A DNA stretch of 64,000 nucleotides from contig NZ_JAPIUX010000001.1 in NCBI RefSeq assembly GCF_026240015.1, positions 496,001 to 560,000 of the forward strand, read 5' to 3'. A program made the translations under genes and the position numbers. Below, in pieces: positions 33,099 to 43,258 of the stretch (its first letter is position 1; every line of letters starts with the position of its first letter). The notes under the pieces are model-generated. The model did not search any database. It was given only the letters and a program-made list of their open reading frames with translations, and was not told the DNA's origin. This DNA comes from Acetobacter farinalis. GTDB lineage: Bacteria; Pseudomonadota; Alphaproteobacteria; Acetobacterales; Acetobacteraceae.

Positions 33099-34616
33099 AT
33101 GACAGAGCGCATTCGTAACGTAGCCCTGCGTAGCAAAGTGTGCCCGGCGGAAGTCGCCGCGGCGTTCATTCGCCCCGGAGCCGTTGTCGGTACCAGTGGC
33201 TTTACCGGAGCAGGCTACCCCAAGGCCGTGCCGGAGGCTCTGGCCGAGCTTATGGGGCAGGCCCACGCACGGGGTGAGGACTACCGGATCAGCCTGATTA
33301 CCGGAGCTTCAACCGGCCCGCAGCTGGACGGCGTGCTGGCAAAGGTCAACGGTGTGTCGTTTCGCTCCCCCTTCAATACGGATGCCGGGATGCGCAACCG
33401 TATTAACGAGGATGAGACAGAGTATTTTGACAACCATCTCGGTCAGGTTGCCGGGCGGGCGGTGCAGGGGAATTACGGCAAGTTTGACGTTGCCGTGGTT
33501 GAAGCCACTGCCATTACTGAAGATGGCGGCATCGTTCCCACCTCTTCAGTCGGCAATTCCCAGACATTTCTCGATATCGCCGAAAAAGTGATTATTGAGG
33601 TCAATGACTGGCAGAGCCCCGAACTGGAAGGCATTCACGATATCTGGGACGGGAATGTCAGCGGTGTGCCCCCGCGTGACATCATCCCCCTGCGCTCGGC
33701 TGACCAGCGCATTGGTGGCCACTTCCTGCGCGTGAACCCGGACAAGATTGTGGGCATTGTCAGAGCGCATGACAGGGACCGTAACGCCCCGTTTGCCGCG
33801 CCGGATGACAGTGCGAGGGCTATTGCCGGGTATCTGCTGGATTTCTTCAGCCATGAAGTGAAGCAGAATCGTCTCCCGCCCTCCCTGCTGCCCTTGCAGT
33901 CTGGTGTGGGGAACGTGGCAAACGCCGTGCTGGAAGGGCTGAATGAAGGCCCGTTTGAAAATCTGGTCGGCTATAGTGAAGTGATTCAGGATGGCATGCT
34001 GGCCATGCTGGATTCCGGGCGGATGCGGGTGGCCTCGGCCACATCCTTCTCTCTCAGCCCCGATGCGGCGGTTGAGATCAATAACCGGATGGACTTCTTC
34101 CGCACCAAGATCATTCTGCGCCAGCAGGATGTGAGCAACAGCACCGGTGTGATCCGCCAGTTGGGCTGTATTGCCATGAACGGCATGATTGAGGCCGATA
34201 TCTACGGGAACGTGAACTCCACCCGTGTGATGGGCTCCAAGATGATGAACGGGATTGGCGGTTCGGGCGATTTTGCCCGGAGTTCCTATATGTCCATCTT
34301 CCTCTCTCCCTCCACAGCCAAGGGCGGGAAAATTTCCGCTATTGTGCCCATGGCAGCACATGTGGACCACATCATGCAGGACACTCAGGTGTTCGTGACA
34401 GAGCAGGGGCTGGCTGACCTGCGTGGGCTTTCACCTGTGCAGAGGGCGCAGCAGATCATCACCCACTGCGCGCATCCGGACTACAAGCCCATGTTGCAGG
34501 ATTATTTTGACCGGGCACGCAAAGAGTCGTTCGGCAAGCATACGCCGCACCTGCTGAATGAAGCCCTGTCCTGGCATCATCGGTTTGTGGAAACAGGAAG
34601 CATGCTTCCGGCCTGA
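33099..34616 (+). CDS. aarC: Succinyl-CoA:acetate CoA-transferase (AarC)
   Basis: AarC replaces succinyl-CoA synthetase in the acetic acid bacterial citric acid cycle. It moves CoA from succinyl-CoA to acetate and so consumes acetate. The 505-aa product has the two-domain acetyl-CoA hydrolase/transferase fold. The catalytic glutamate lies in GYSEVIQDG at residue 294, the same position as Glu294 in the characterised Acetobacter aceti enzyme. SGVGNVANAV (268-277) and IGGSGDFARSSYMSIF follow. The ATG has AGGAAAG upstream. It is divergent from the phosphoesterase-aroQ-sixA set. Just after its stop lies the terminator of the opposite gene. Confidence 0.96.
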   Translation: MTERIRNVALRSKVCPAEVAAAFIRPGAVVGTSGFTGAGYPKAVPEALAELMGQAHARGEDYRISLITGASTGPQLDGVLAKVNGVSFRSPFNTDAGMRNRINEDETEYFDNHLGQVAGRAVQGNYGKFDVAVVEATAITEDGGIVPTSSVGNSQTFLDIAEKVIIEVNDWQSPELEGIHDIWDGNVSGVPPRDIIPLRSADQRIGGHFLRVNPDKIVGIVRAHDRDRNAPFAAPDDSARAIAGYLLDFFSHEVKQNRLPPSLLPLQSGVGNVANAVLEGLNEGPFENLVGYSEVIQDGMLAMLDSGRMRVASATSFSLSPDAAVEINNRMDFFRTKIILRQQDVSNSTGVIRQLGCIAMNGMIEADIYGNVNSTRVMGSKMMNGIGGSGDFARSSYMSIFLSPSTAKGGKISAIVPMAAHVDHIMQDTQVFVTEQGLADLRGLSPVQRAQQIITHCAHPDYKPMLQDYFDRARKESFGKHTPHLLNEALSWHHRFVETGSMLPA

Positions 34617-34639
34617 AAAAAGGCCGGGAGACCGGCCTT
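34615..34639 (-). terminator. Terminator of the 252-aa unknown gene, next to aarC
   Basis: A perfect 8-bp stem (AAGGCCGG / CCGGCCTT) with a GAGA loop is followed on the minus strand by six T residues. It touches the stop codon of the minus-strand gene and lies directly after aarC, so it may serve both. Confidence 0.82.
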
Positions 34640-35397
34640 CAGCTGCCCCCGGCGAGAGCCTGGGTCAGCTGGGCAGGCTGGGGTGTGACAACAATATCAA
34701 CCGGCCGGTCAGCCAGAAACTCTTCGGTGGAGAGGGCTGGTGTGGCCGGGTTTTCCGTAATGATGGCTTCCGCATCGCGGTGCACCAGCGTGAACAGGTT
34801 TGGTGACGCGGTGGGGGAGAGATAGGCGGCGTAGGGGTGTGTCCCCGCCATACGGTGCGCCGCATAGGCATCGCGCACAGAATGAATGGGAATGGCGACC
34901 AGCAGGTCCGGGTCAGCCTGCAGGGCGGTTTCCGTTGTTTCTCTGGAGGAGGACACCAGCACAACACGGTCCAGCATTCTGGCCTTGCGCACAAGGGCGG
35001 CGACATCTGCCGGATTGGTGTTGTTCAGATCCAGCATCAGCAGGGTATGGGCTCGGCGGGATGAGGCCAGAACATCACTGAGCTGGCTGGAACCGGGCAT
35101 GACAATCACGCGCCCGTCTTCCTGAGAGGCAAGCTCAAGCCGCAGCATGGCGGGGCTGCTCTGGCGCGCCAGCCCTGCGGAGGCGGCTGTCATGCTCAGG
35201 CCGGTGCCGGGCGTGCAGATAATCAGACCATGATGGATGCGTTCAAGCAGCCCATATGCCTTGGACTGGTGCAGCACAAAGCCCGCACTGGCCAGCATGC
35301 AAACGCCCACGGCCAGCACACCTTTTCCAAGGCAGCGCTTGAGCGGGCTACCCGCGCATTTGTGGGGTTTGTCCGATGTCGTATCAGGATGCGGCAT
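34639..35397 (-). CDS. Membrane-anchored protein, possible glycerophosphodiesterase-like fold
   Basis: This 252-aa protein has an N-terminal hydrophobic anchor (LAVGVCMLASAGFVL) after a basic stretch. The exported part contains VIVMPGSSQLSDVLASSRRAHTLLMLDLNNTN and ends VDIVVTPQPAQLTQAL. The end recalls the last strand of GDPD-type TIM barrels, whose usual catalytic HRG and E-x-D motifs I cannot find. So this could be a degenerate relative or unrelated. Function is unknown. It stands between aarC and smc, both of which read away from or into it. Confidence 0.6.
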   Translation of the reverse strand: MPHPDTTSDKPHKCAGSPLKRCLGKGVLAVGVCMLASAGFVLHQSKAYGLLERIHHGLIICTPGTGLSMTAASAGLARQSSPAMLRLELASQEDGRVIVMPGSSQLSDVLASSRRAHTLLMLDLNNTNPADVAALVRKARMLDRVVLVSSSRETTETALQADPDLLVAIPIHSVRDAYAAHRMAGTHPYAAYLSPTASPNLFTLVHRDAEAIITENPATPALSTEEFLADRPVDIVVTPQPAQLTQALAGGS

Positions 35398-35412
35398 CTG
35401 TTTTTAAAATCC

Positions 35413-38400
35413 CTAGTCCTGTTGCTCAGCCATGGCGGCTGCGCGGGCAAGATCAACCGACAGAACGCGACTCACCCCGCGCTCCTGCATGGTGACGCCA
35501 AAAAGATGGTCCATATGAGCCATGGTCAGTTGATGGTGAGTGACAACCAGAAAACGGGTTCCTGCTTCTGTAACCATGTCCCCCAGAAGGGAACTGAAAC
35601 GTCCGACATTCGCATCGTCAAGAGGTGCGTCAACTTCGTCGAGGACGCAAACGGGAGCTGGATTACAGCGAAATACTGCAAAAATCAATGAAAGAGCGGT
35701 TAAAGCCTGTTCACCTCCCGAAAGAAGGGAGAGAGTCGCCAGCTTTTTGCCCGGTGGCTGGGCATAGATTTCAAGCCCGGCTTCAAGAGGATCATCACTC
35801 CCCACAAGGCCCAGATGCGCCCGCCCGCCTCCGAACATGCGGGAGAAGAGGGACTGAAAATGCTGGTCCACCTGCGTGAAAACCGCCATCAGGCGTTCCC
35901 GGCCTTCCTTGTTCAGGGAGCCGATGGAACCACGCAGGCGCGCAATGGCGGATTCAAGATCCGCAATTTCAGCTGCCAGTGTATTGGCTTGCCCGGAGGC
36001 TTCTTCCGCTTCTATTTCCGCCCGCAGGTTGACCGGCCCCATTTCTTCCCGCTCACGCGTCAGGCGGGAGATCTTGCGGCGGAGGGAGCTTTCCGCCGCT
36101 TCTGTCAGATCTGTGGTGGGGTGATGGGGTGGTGCGGGGTTCTCGGCCAGAAGTTGGTCCAGAATGGCCTTGGCCTGCTCGCTCCGGCCTTCGGCCTTCA
36201 GCAGGTTTTCCCGCGCGGTGGTGAGCTGTGCCTCGGTCCTGCGGCGCTGTTCCGTGGCTTCGGCCAATGCGGTTTCTGCATCCGTGCGGGCTTTATCAGC
36301 TTCAGCATAGGCGGCTTCGGCTTCGGTCAGGGCCTGAAGCGTGTTTTTCTTCAGCCGTTCCGCTTCTGCCGGAAGTTCCGAGACGGTCTGATGCTCCGTG
36401 CGGGCGGCGTCCAGCCGGGCCTGTGCGTGGGCCAGGTCTGTCCGGGCGGACGCGGCCCGTGTTGTCCAGTCCTGCAAGGCAGCATCCAGAGAGGCCAGGC
36501 GGTTGGCCAGAGTGGCCTTTTCCGCATGAAGGGCGGCGCGCAGTTCGCGCACCTGCTCCAGCTCCGCTGTCAGGCTGCCGCGCTGTTCCCGCAGGCTTTC
36601 CAGATCGGCTTCACCAGTCTCCGGCAGCGCGGCGGAGGCCTCGTCCCGCAGGGTGAGGGCGCGGGCCTTGCGCTCTTCCGCCTCGGTCTGCTCGGCCTGA
36701 AGCGTGTGCAGGCGCGGGGTGAGGGCCGCCAGACGTGCGCGTAGTTCGAGCGAGAGTTCCTGCAGTTTCTGGTGCTGCTGTATGGCGTCCTGCGCCGCGG
36801 CTTCCGTCTGGGTAGCGGTGTGTTCTGCCGCGCGGCAGGCGGCTTCGGCTTCGGTCTGGCGGGCTTGGGCGGCGTGCAGGGTGGCTTCAATCTGCTGGTC
36901 GGCCTGCCCGGCGGCAAGGCGGCTTTCCAGATCAGCCACCGTACCTTCCTCTGCCGCCAGATCCTGCCGCAGGCGGTCACGTTCGGGCAGCAGGGTTTCC
37001 AGCCGCGCGCTGGCGGTGGCCTGCTGGTTTTCCGCGCGGGTGAGAGCGTCCTGCGCTGTGCGGAGGGCCTGCTCGGCAGTTTTCAGAGCCGTGCGGGCCT
37101 GTTGTTCGGCCTGCTGGGCGGCGGTGTCCTGCTGGCGGGCCTGATCCAGAGCGGCTTTCAGGGATTCTGCCTGCGGCAGAGCCTCCCGGGTGGCCGTGGC
37201 CGTGGCGAGTGCGGCCTCGGCGTCCAGACGCGCGGCTGTGGCGCGTTCCTGCTGTGGGCGTAGGCCATCCAGCCGCGCGCGGGAGGCCGCATGGCGGCGC
37301 TCAAGGTCCGCTTCCTGCGTGCGGGCCTGTTGCAGGGCCTGTTCCAGCTTTGCGCGCTGGCTGCGCTGCTCCGCGGCCTGCTGTTCCATGTCCCGCTGGG
37401 CGGCCGCGGCTGCGGTGGCAGCCTGTTCCGCTGCCGGGAGGTCAGCCTGAAGAGTGGCAATCCGCTGTTCTGTTTCTTTGAGAATACGGCGCTGTCCAAG
37501 GCGACGGGTGGCGGCATCGGGCTCCCCGCCGCGTGCATAGAACCCATCCCAGCGCCACAGGTCCCCCCGGAGGGAGACAAGGCTTTGCCCCGGCATGAGG
37601 GAGGCCTGTAAGGCGTGGCCATCCACGCCCTCTGGCAGCAGGCCGATGCGGCCCAGAATGCGGTTCAGGGCCTCCGGGGCTGTCATATGGGCCTTGAGAG
37701 GCACAGCACCACCCGGCAGCGCGGGCTGCTCGGGCAGGGCGGGCAGCGTGTGCCAGCCACGGGCGGCTTTGTCCGCCACCGGGGCATCCAGCCCTTCAGA
37801 AAGGGCTGCGGCCAGAGCGGCTTCATACCCTTCCGGAATATCCATCCGGGCAGAGACGGGTTCTTCCGTTCCGGCGTCTTCCGTGCCCAGCGCCTGCGCA
37901 AGCCCGTCCGCCTGCGCCTGAAGGCGGGTGAGTTCCGTGCGGAGCGTGTTGTGGTGCGCAAGTGCGTCGTTATGCGTGGTTTTCAGGTCCGCCAGAGCCG
38001 TTTCGGCCTGAGTGAGTGCCTCCGCTACGGCGCGAAGCTGGTCTTCCTGCGTTCTCCGCCGGGCCTGTGCGTCCTGAAGTGTGGCATCGGGGATGGCTTC
38101 GGCCTGTGCCTGCGTCAGCCCGCGTGTCAGGGTTTCCTCTTCCTGACGCGCACGATGCAGGGCTGTCTGCGCTGCGGTGAACGCTGCCTCTGCCGCCTTG
38201 CGGTGGCTTTCGTGGTCCTGAAAGGTACGGCTGGCCTGTGTCAGCGCCGCAGAGGTTTCCCGCCGGGTGCTGTCGGCCTCTTCCAGCGCCCGTATGGCGG
38301 CCTGATGCGCGGCGGCGGCCTGTTCCGCTTTTTCCCGCAGGGCCTGAAGGGCGGCGTCTTCCAGCAGGGCGCCCTGTGTTTCAGCATGGCGTGCTTCAAG

Positions 38401-39939
38401 GCGGGACAGATCAGCCCGGAGGGTGTTCAGCTTCGCACGGGTGCGGTCCAGAGCTTTGCGGGTTTCGGCCTGTGTCTGGCGGGCGTTTTCCGCATCGTTC
38501 CGCACGATGGAGAGGGCAACGCTGGATTCGGAGCGGGCGCGGTCTGCGTCCTCAAAGGCTGTGCGGGCCGCTGCCTGTGCCGCGCGAGCGTCCTGCACGG
38601 CGAGAGTTGCTGCCGCCATGCTCTCCTCGGAGGGCATACGGTCCTTCAGGGCGTTCAGTTCCGCCTCAAGGGTGGCAACGGCGTCCGAGGCCCGGGCCAG
38701 CAAGGCAGTTGCGGCTTCCAGTTCCTCCGTTGCGCGGTCCCTGCGTGCGCGGGCGGCGGCCAGAGTTTCTGTCTGGTGCGCGAGTGTACGCTCGCTTTCT
38801 GCCAGTGCTGCGCTCAGTTCGGCCTGGCGGGTTTCTGCTTCCGCGGCGCGGAGCGGGAGGGAGGCTTCCGCGGCCTCGGCTTCCGCCTTTTCCGCCTTCA
38901 GCCGCTCCAGCGTGCGGGTGGCGTCTTCCTCGCGGGTCTGGGCGGCAGCGTAATCGGCTTCATGCTGCTGGAGGCGGTCTGCCGCACTGCGGGCTTGCGC
39001 GGCGGCGCGTTCTTCTTCCCGAGTGACCCCTTCCGCCGTTACACGGCACCGTTCCAGAACCGTGCGGGCTTCATCCGCACGGGTGCGGATGGCGGGTAGT
39101 TTCTGGTTGGCTTCAAATTCTGCAACCACCGCGCTTTCGGCGGCTTCTTCATGCTCTGTCAGGGCATGGCGGGCGCGGGTGGCTGTTTCAATGGCGTGTG
39201 CCACGGCCTGCCGGGCCCGGGCGTGGAGCACGGCCAGCAATTCTGTCTCGGCTTCCCGCAGGGCGGAGGAGAGTTCCCGATAGCGCCCGGCCTCGCGGGA
39301 TTGTTCGGCCAGCCCGCCCAGCCGCGCTTCCAGTTGCTGGCGCAGGTCTTCAGCGCGGGTCAGATTGCTTTCTGTGGCGCGGAGCTTGAGTTCCGCTTCA
39401 TGCCTGCGGGCATGGAGGCCGGTAATGCCCGCGGCTTCTTCCAGAATGGAGCGGCGTTCTTCCGGTCTGGCCCCCACCAGCATGGCCACCCGACCCTGAC
39501 TGACCATGGCGGAGGAACGCGCACCCGAGGCGAGATCCGCAAACAGGGTCTGCACATCCCGCGCGCGGGCGGGCTTGCCGTTTATCCGGTATTCACTGCC
39601 GGAGCCGCGTTCGGCCCGGCGGGTGATCTGGAGTTCATCCTGATCCGCAAAGGCTGCGGGGCCACGGCCCTGCGTGCCTTCGAGCGTGACGGTGACTTCC
39701 GCCAGAGAGCGGGCAGCCCGGCCCGTGGTGCCGGCAAAAATCAGATCATCCATTTCTCCGCCGCGCAGGGAGCGGGCGGAGGATTCCCCCATCACCCAGC
39801 GCAGGGCTTCCACCACGTTGGATTTGCCGCAGCCGTTCGGGCCCACAATGCCGGTCAGGCCGGGGAGAATTTCCACGGTGACGGGATCGGCAAAGCTTTT
39901 GAACCCGGCAATCCGCAAGCGAACAAAACGAACTGTCAT
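35413..39939 (-). CDS. smc: Chromosome segregation protein SMC
   Basis: SMC is the condensin ATPase that organises and separates chromosomes. The protein is 1508 aa, about 300 more than most bacterial SMCs. Walker A is GPNGCGKSNVVEAL (33-46). The N-terminal head ends near residue 170, followed by an Ala/Glu/Gln/Arg-rich coiled coil, a hinge (PEGYEAALAAALSEGLDAPV to LWRWDGFYARGG), the returning coil, and the C-terminal head. That head carries the signature LSLLSGGEQALTALSLIFAVF and Walker B PVCVLDEVDAPLDDANVGRF. scpA and scpB are not adjacent. Coiled-coil composition makes long antisense open frames on the other strand, which are not genes. The thioredoxin-fold gene lies 35 bases upstream. Confidence 0.96.
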   Translation of the reverse strand: MTVRFVRLRIAGFKSFADPVTVEILPGLTGIVGPNGCGKSNVVEALRWVMGESSARSLRGGEMDDLIFAGTTGRAARSLAEVTVTLEGTQGRGPAAFADQDELQITRRAERGSGSEYRINGKPARARDVQTLFADLASGARSSAMVSQGRVAMLVGARPEERRSILEEAAGITGLHARRHEAELKLRATESNLTRAEDLRQQLEARLGGLAEQSREAGRYRELSSALREAETELLAVLHARARQAVAHAIETATRARHALTEHEEAAESAVVAEFEANQKLPAIRTRADEARTVLERCRVTAEGVTREEERAAAQARSAADRLQQHEADYAAAQTREEDATRTLERLKAEKAEAEAAEASLPLRAAEAETRQAELSAALAESERTLAHQTETLAAARARRDRATEELEAATALLARASDAVATLEAELNALKDRMPSEESMAAATLAVQDARAAQAAARTAFEDADRARSESSVALSIVRNDAENARQTQAETRKALDRTRAKLNTLRADLSRLEARHAETQGALLEDAALQALREKAEQAAAAHQAAIRALEEADSTRRETSAALTQASRTFQDHESHRKAAEAAFTAAQTALHRARQEEETLTRGLTQAQAEAIPDATLQDAQARRRTQEDQLRAVAEALTQAETALADLKTTHNDALAHHNTLRTELTRLQAQADGLAQALGTEDAGTEEPVSARMDIPEGYEAALAAALSEGLDAPVADKAARGWHTLPALPEQPALPGGAVPLKAHMTAPEALNRILGRIGLLPEGVDGHALQASLMPGQSLVSLRGDLWRWDGFYARGGEPDAATRRLGQRRILKETEQRIATLQADLPAAEQAATAAAAAQRDMEQQAAEQRSQRAKLEQALQQARTQEADLERRHAASRARLDGLRPQQERATAARLDAEAALATATATREALPQAESLKAALDQARQQDTAAQQAEQQARTALKTAEQALRTAQDALTRAENQQATASARLETLLPERDRLRQDLAAEEGTVADLESRLAAGQADQQIEATLHAAQARQTEAEAACRAAEHTATQTEAAAQDAIQQHQKLQELSLELRARLAALTPRLHTLQAEQTEAEERKARALTLRDEASAALPETGEADLESLREQRGSLTAELEQVRELRAALHAEKATLANRLASLDAALQDWTTRAASARTDLAHAQARLDAARTEHQTVSELPAEAERLKKNTLQALTEAEAAYAEADKARTDAETALAEATEQRRRTEAQLTTARENLLKAEGRSEQAKAILDQLLAENPAPPHHPTTDLTEAAESSLRRKISRLTREREEMGPVNLRAEIEAEEASGQANTLAAEIADLESAIARLRGSIGSLNKEGRERLMAVFTQVDQHFQSLFSRMFGGGRAHLGLVGSDDPLEAGLEIYAQPPGKKLATLSLLSGGEQALTALSLIFAVFRCNPAPVCVLDEVDAPLDDANVGRFSSLLGDMVTEAGTRFLVVTHHQLTMAHMDHLFGVTMQERGVSRVLSVDLARAAAMAEQQD

Positions 39940-39974
39940 GGAGAAACGGGCTTACCGCAGGCTGAGAGAGGCTG

Positions 39975-40601
39975 TCAGCTTGCGTCTGCCAGAGCCTTGG
40001 TGAAGGCTTCGTATGTCATGTCGTTCGAGATCTGCACCTTGTTGTTGAAACGGAAAGTGGGCGTGGAATCGAAATGATACTTGTCCTGCGCTTCCGTCTG
40101 CTGGGAGAGGATGAACTGCATGAGCTGCTGGTCAGCCACGGTTTTATCAAACACATCCGCGGGCATACCGGCGAAGGCTGCCATTTTTTTCAGGGCTTCC
40201 AGCGGGCTGCTGTCACGCACATAGGCCCAGCGGTCCAGACTGGCGAGCAGGGAGGCCGTAAACGGTTCATAACGTTCCGGCGGCAGGGTGCGGGCCACCA
40301 TGGCGGCAACCGTTGCAAGCTGGTCTGTGGGGAAATCATGGAAGACGTAACGGATTTTCCCGGTGTCGATCAGGTTTTTCTTGACCAGCGGAAAGGTGTT
40401 TTCAGAAAAATGGGCGCAGTGAATGCAGGTGAGGGAGAACCATTCTTCCACCACCAGCTTTGCGTTCGGGTCACCCAGTTCACGCGTGGCCATGCGTGGG
40501 TCCGCCCCAGCGGCGGGAGCGGCAAAAGCCAGACCATGCGTTGCCGTTGCGGCCAGAGCCGTGCCTGCGGTGACAAGGAGTGAGCGGCGGGAAAAGGACA
40601 T
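39975..40601 (-). CDS. DsbA-like thioredoxin-fold protein, exported
   Basis: This 208-aa protein begins MSFSRRSLLVTAGTALAATA with a twin-arginine-like signal (SRRSLL) and an AFA-AP cleavage region. The active-site dithiol is CIHC (C59, C62) in WFSLTCIHCAHFSENTF, and the cis-proline loop is FDSTPTFRFNNK. It fits the DsbA/DsbG-like family that assists disulfide formation in the periplasm. The start ATG is 25 codons inside the open frame. It lies between corC and smc in the order seen in many alphaproteobacteria. Confidence 0.88.
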   Translation of the reverse strand: MSFSRRSLLVTAGTALAATATHGLAFAAPAAGADPRMATRELGDPNAKLVVEEWFSLTCIHCAHFSENTFPLVKKNLIDTGKIRYVFHDFPTDQLATVAAMVARTLPPERYEPFTASLLASLDRWAYVRDSSPLEALKKMAAFAGMPADVFDKTVADQQLMQFILSQQTEAQDKYHFDSTPTFRFNNKVQISNDMTYEAFTKALADAS

Positions 40602-40672
40602 CGGAAATCCTGGCTCCGTTACAGGTGAGACTGATCTGAAGTTTAAGGGATGGCGGCAGAACACCTCGTCCG

Positions 40673-41632
40673 TCAAGACGTGCGCTGGCTCCCGGCGTCG
40701 CTCTCCCCCTCGCCGGGGGTGGGTTCCGCCGCGTTGGGCAGTTTGCGCACCCGCACCCGGCGGATATGCCGTGCATCGGCATCCAGCACCCGGAAGACAT
40801 AGCCGTTTTCGTGTGTGAGCACTTCTCCGCGGGTCGGGACGTGGCCGGCCATGCGGAACACCAGCCCGCCGATGGTCTCGATTTCCGCTTCCTTTTCCGA
40901 AGGCGTGAGAATCGCGCCCACCTTCTGCTCAAATTCCTGTACCGGGCAGCGGGCATCCACATCATAGGTGCCGTCCGGCCGCTCCGTGATCATGGTCACG
41001 GCGGGTTCATCGTGCTCGTCCGCAATATCGCCCACAATGGTTTCAATCAGGTCTTCAATCGTGACCAGACCGTCCACGCCGCCATATTCATCAATCACCA
41101 GAGCCAGATGTGTCTGCCGTTGGCGCATTTGCAGCATCAGGTCCATCACCGGGATCTGTGGCGCGATCATCAGAGGCTGGCGGAGCAGGGGTTCGATATT
41201 GAACGCCTCGCTGGTGCCGACATAGGCGATCAGATCCTTCACATGGATCATGCCCACAATATCATCGAGCTGATTGCGATAGACCGGCATGCGGGAATGG
41301 TTTTCCCGGCGCATCATGGCCAGCGCGTCATCCAGACTGATGGTGACAGGCATGGCGATAATATCCGGGCGCGGGATCATCACATCATCAGCGGAGATAT
41401 TCCGCAGGCGCAGGATATTGGCAATCAGCACACGTTCCTGCCGGTCCAGTTCGGGCTGTTCGCCTTCGGGCGTTTCCGACTCGTTGGCAGCCTGCTGCAC
41501 CAGTGCCGCGATGGAACTACGCAGGCCCGGCGGGGGCTTCTTCCGGCCGAAAAAGGAGAACAGGCTCCGGCCCGGTGTTTCCGGCCCTTCGGATCGCGTG
41601 GTCTCGTGCTCGCTCATGCCCGTGGTTTCCAT
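40673..41632 (-). CDS. CorC/HlyC-type CBS-domain protein
   Basis: This 319-aa cytosolic protein has a tandem CBS pair (ADDVMIPRPDIIAMPVTISLDDALAMM and the later segment including QIPVMDLMLQMRQRQTHLALVIDEYGGVDGLVTIEDLIETIVG). A C-terminal CorC_HlyC transporter-associated domain follows (TMITERPDGTYDVDARCPVQEF). No DUF21 membrane domain precedes it. Such proteins are linked to Mg2+/Co2+ resistance in E. coli (CorC). The start overlaps the ybeY stop by 19 bases. Confidence 0.9.
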   Translation of the reverse strand: METTGMSEHETTRSEGPETPGRSLFSFFGRKKPPPGLRSSIAALVQQAANESETPEGEQPELDRQERVLIANILRLRNISADDVMIPRPDIIAMPVTISLDDALAMMRRENHSRMPVYRNQLDDIVGMIHVKDLIAYVGTSEAFNIEPLLRQPLMIAPQIPVMDLMLQMRQRQTHLALVIDEYGGVDGLVTIEDLIETIVGDIADEHDEPAVTMITERPDGTYDVDARCPVQEFEQKVGAILTPSEKEAEIETIGGLVFRMAGHVPTRGEVLTHENGYVFRVLDADARHIRRVRVRKLPNAAEPTPGEGESDAGSQRTS

Positions 41633-42136
41633 GGGTTTGGAATGTGCAGCCGGGAGAGCAGGCGCCCTTCCAGCATTTCCATTTCGCGGGCTTCTCCCGC
41701 CTGATGATGATCATACCCGGCCAGATGCAGGCTGCCGTGAATGATCAGATGCGCCAGATGATGGCTGACAGGCTTGCGCGCCTGGCGGGCTTCACGCAGC
41801 ACGGTTTCCAGAGCGAGAATGATATCTCCGCCGGGAATGCCCGGGGGCGGATCAAATGTCAGAACATTGGTGGGGCGGTGCTTGCCGCGGTGCTGGCCGT
41901 TGAGCACACGCACCACGCGGTCTGTTGAAAGGACAACACTGCCGGGCTGCCTGCCGTAGCCCGCGCAGGCGGCAAGGGCGCGCCGCACCAGCTTTTCCGG
42001 GGCTGGCACGTAACAGCGCCAGCGCCGGTCCTCTGTCAGGATTTCGGGCGTTTCTTCAAACGCGTGTGATGGGAAAAGACCTGACGCAACAAGACTTTCC
42101 GGGTCAGCCACGTTCGGGGAATGAACGTGGCCTGTA

Positions 42137-42153
<17 letters not shown>
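41614..42153 (-). CDS. ybeY: Endoribonuclease YbeY
   Basis: YbeY is a zinc-dependent single-strand RNase needed for rRNA maturation and ribosome quality control. The 179-aa protein has RPTNVLTFDPP and the metal motif HLIIHGSLHLAGYDHH, which fits H-G-x-L-H-L-x-G-Y-D-H. An N-terminal stretch of about 45 residues is longer than usual. The ATG overlaps the phoH gene end by 17 bases, indicating coupled translation in the miaB-phoH-ybeY-corC series. The family assignment is firm. Confidence 0.93.

Positions 42154-43254
<1,101 letters not shown>

Positions 43255-43258
<4 letters not shown>

Noticed and set aside
37615..39099. 494-codon open frame on the + strand within smc
   Set aside because: Antisense to the SMC coiled coil; Cys/Gly/Phe-rich translation typical of a high-GC shadow frame.
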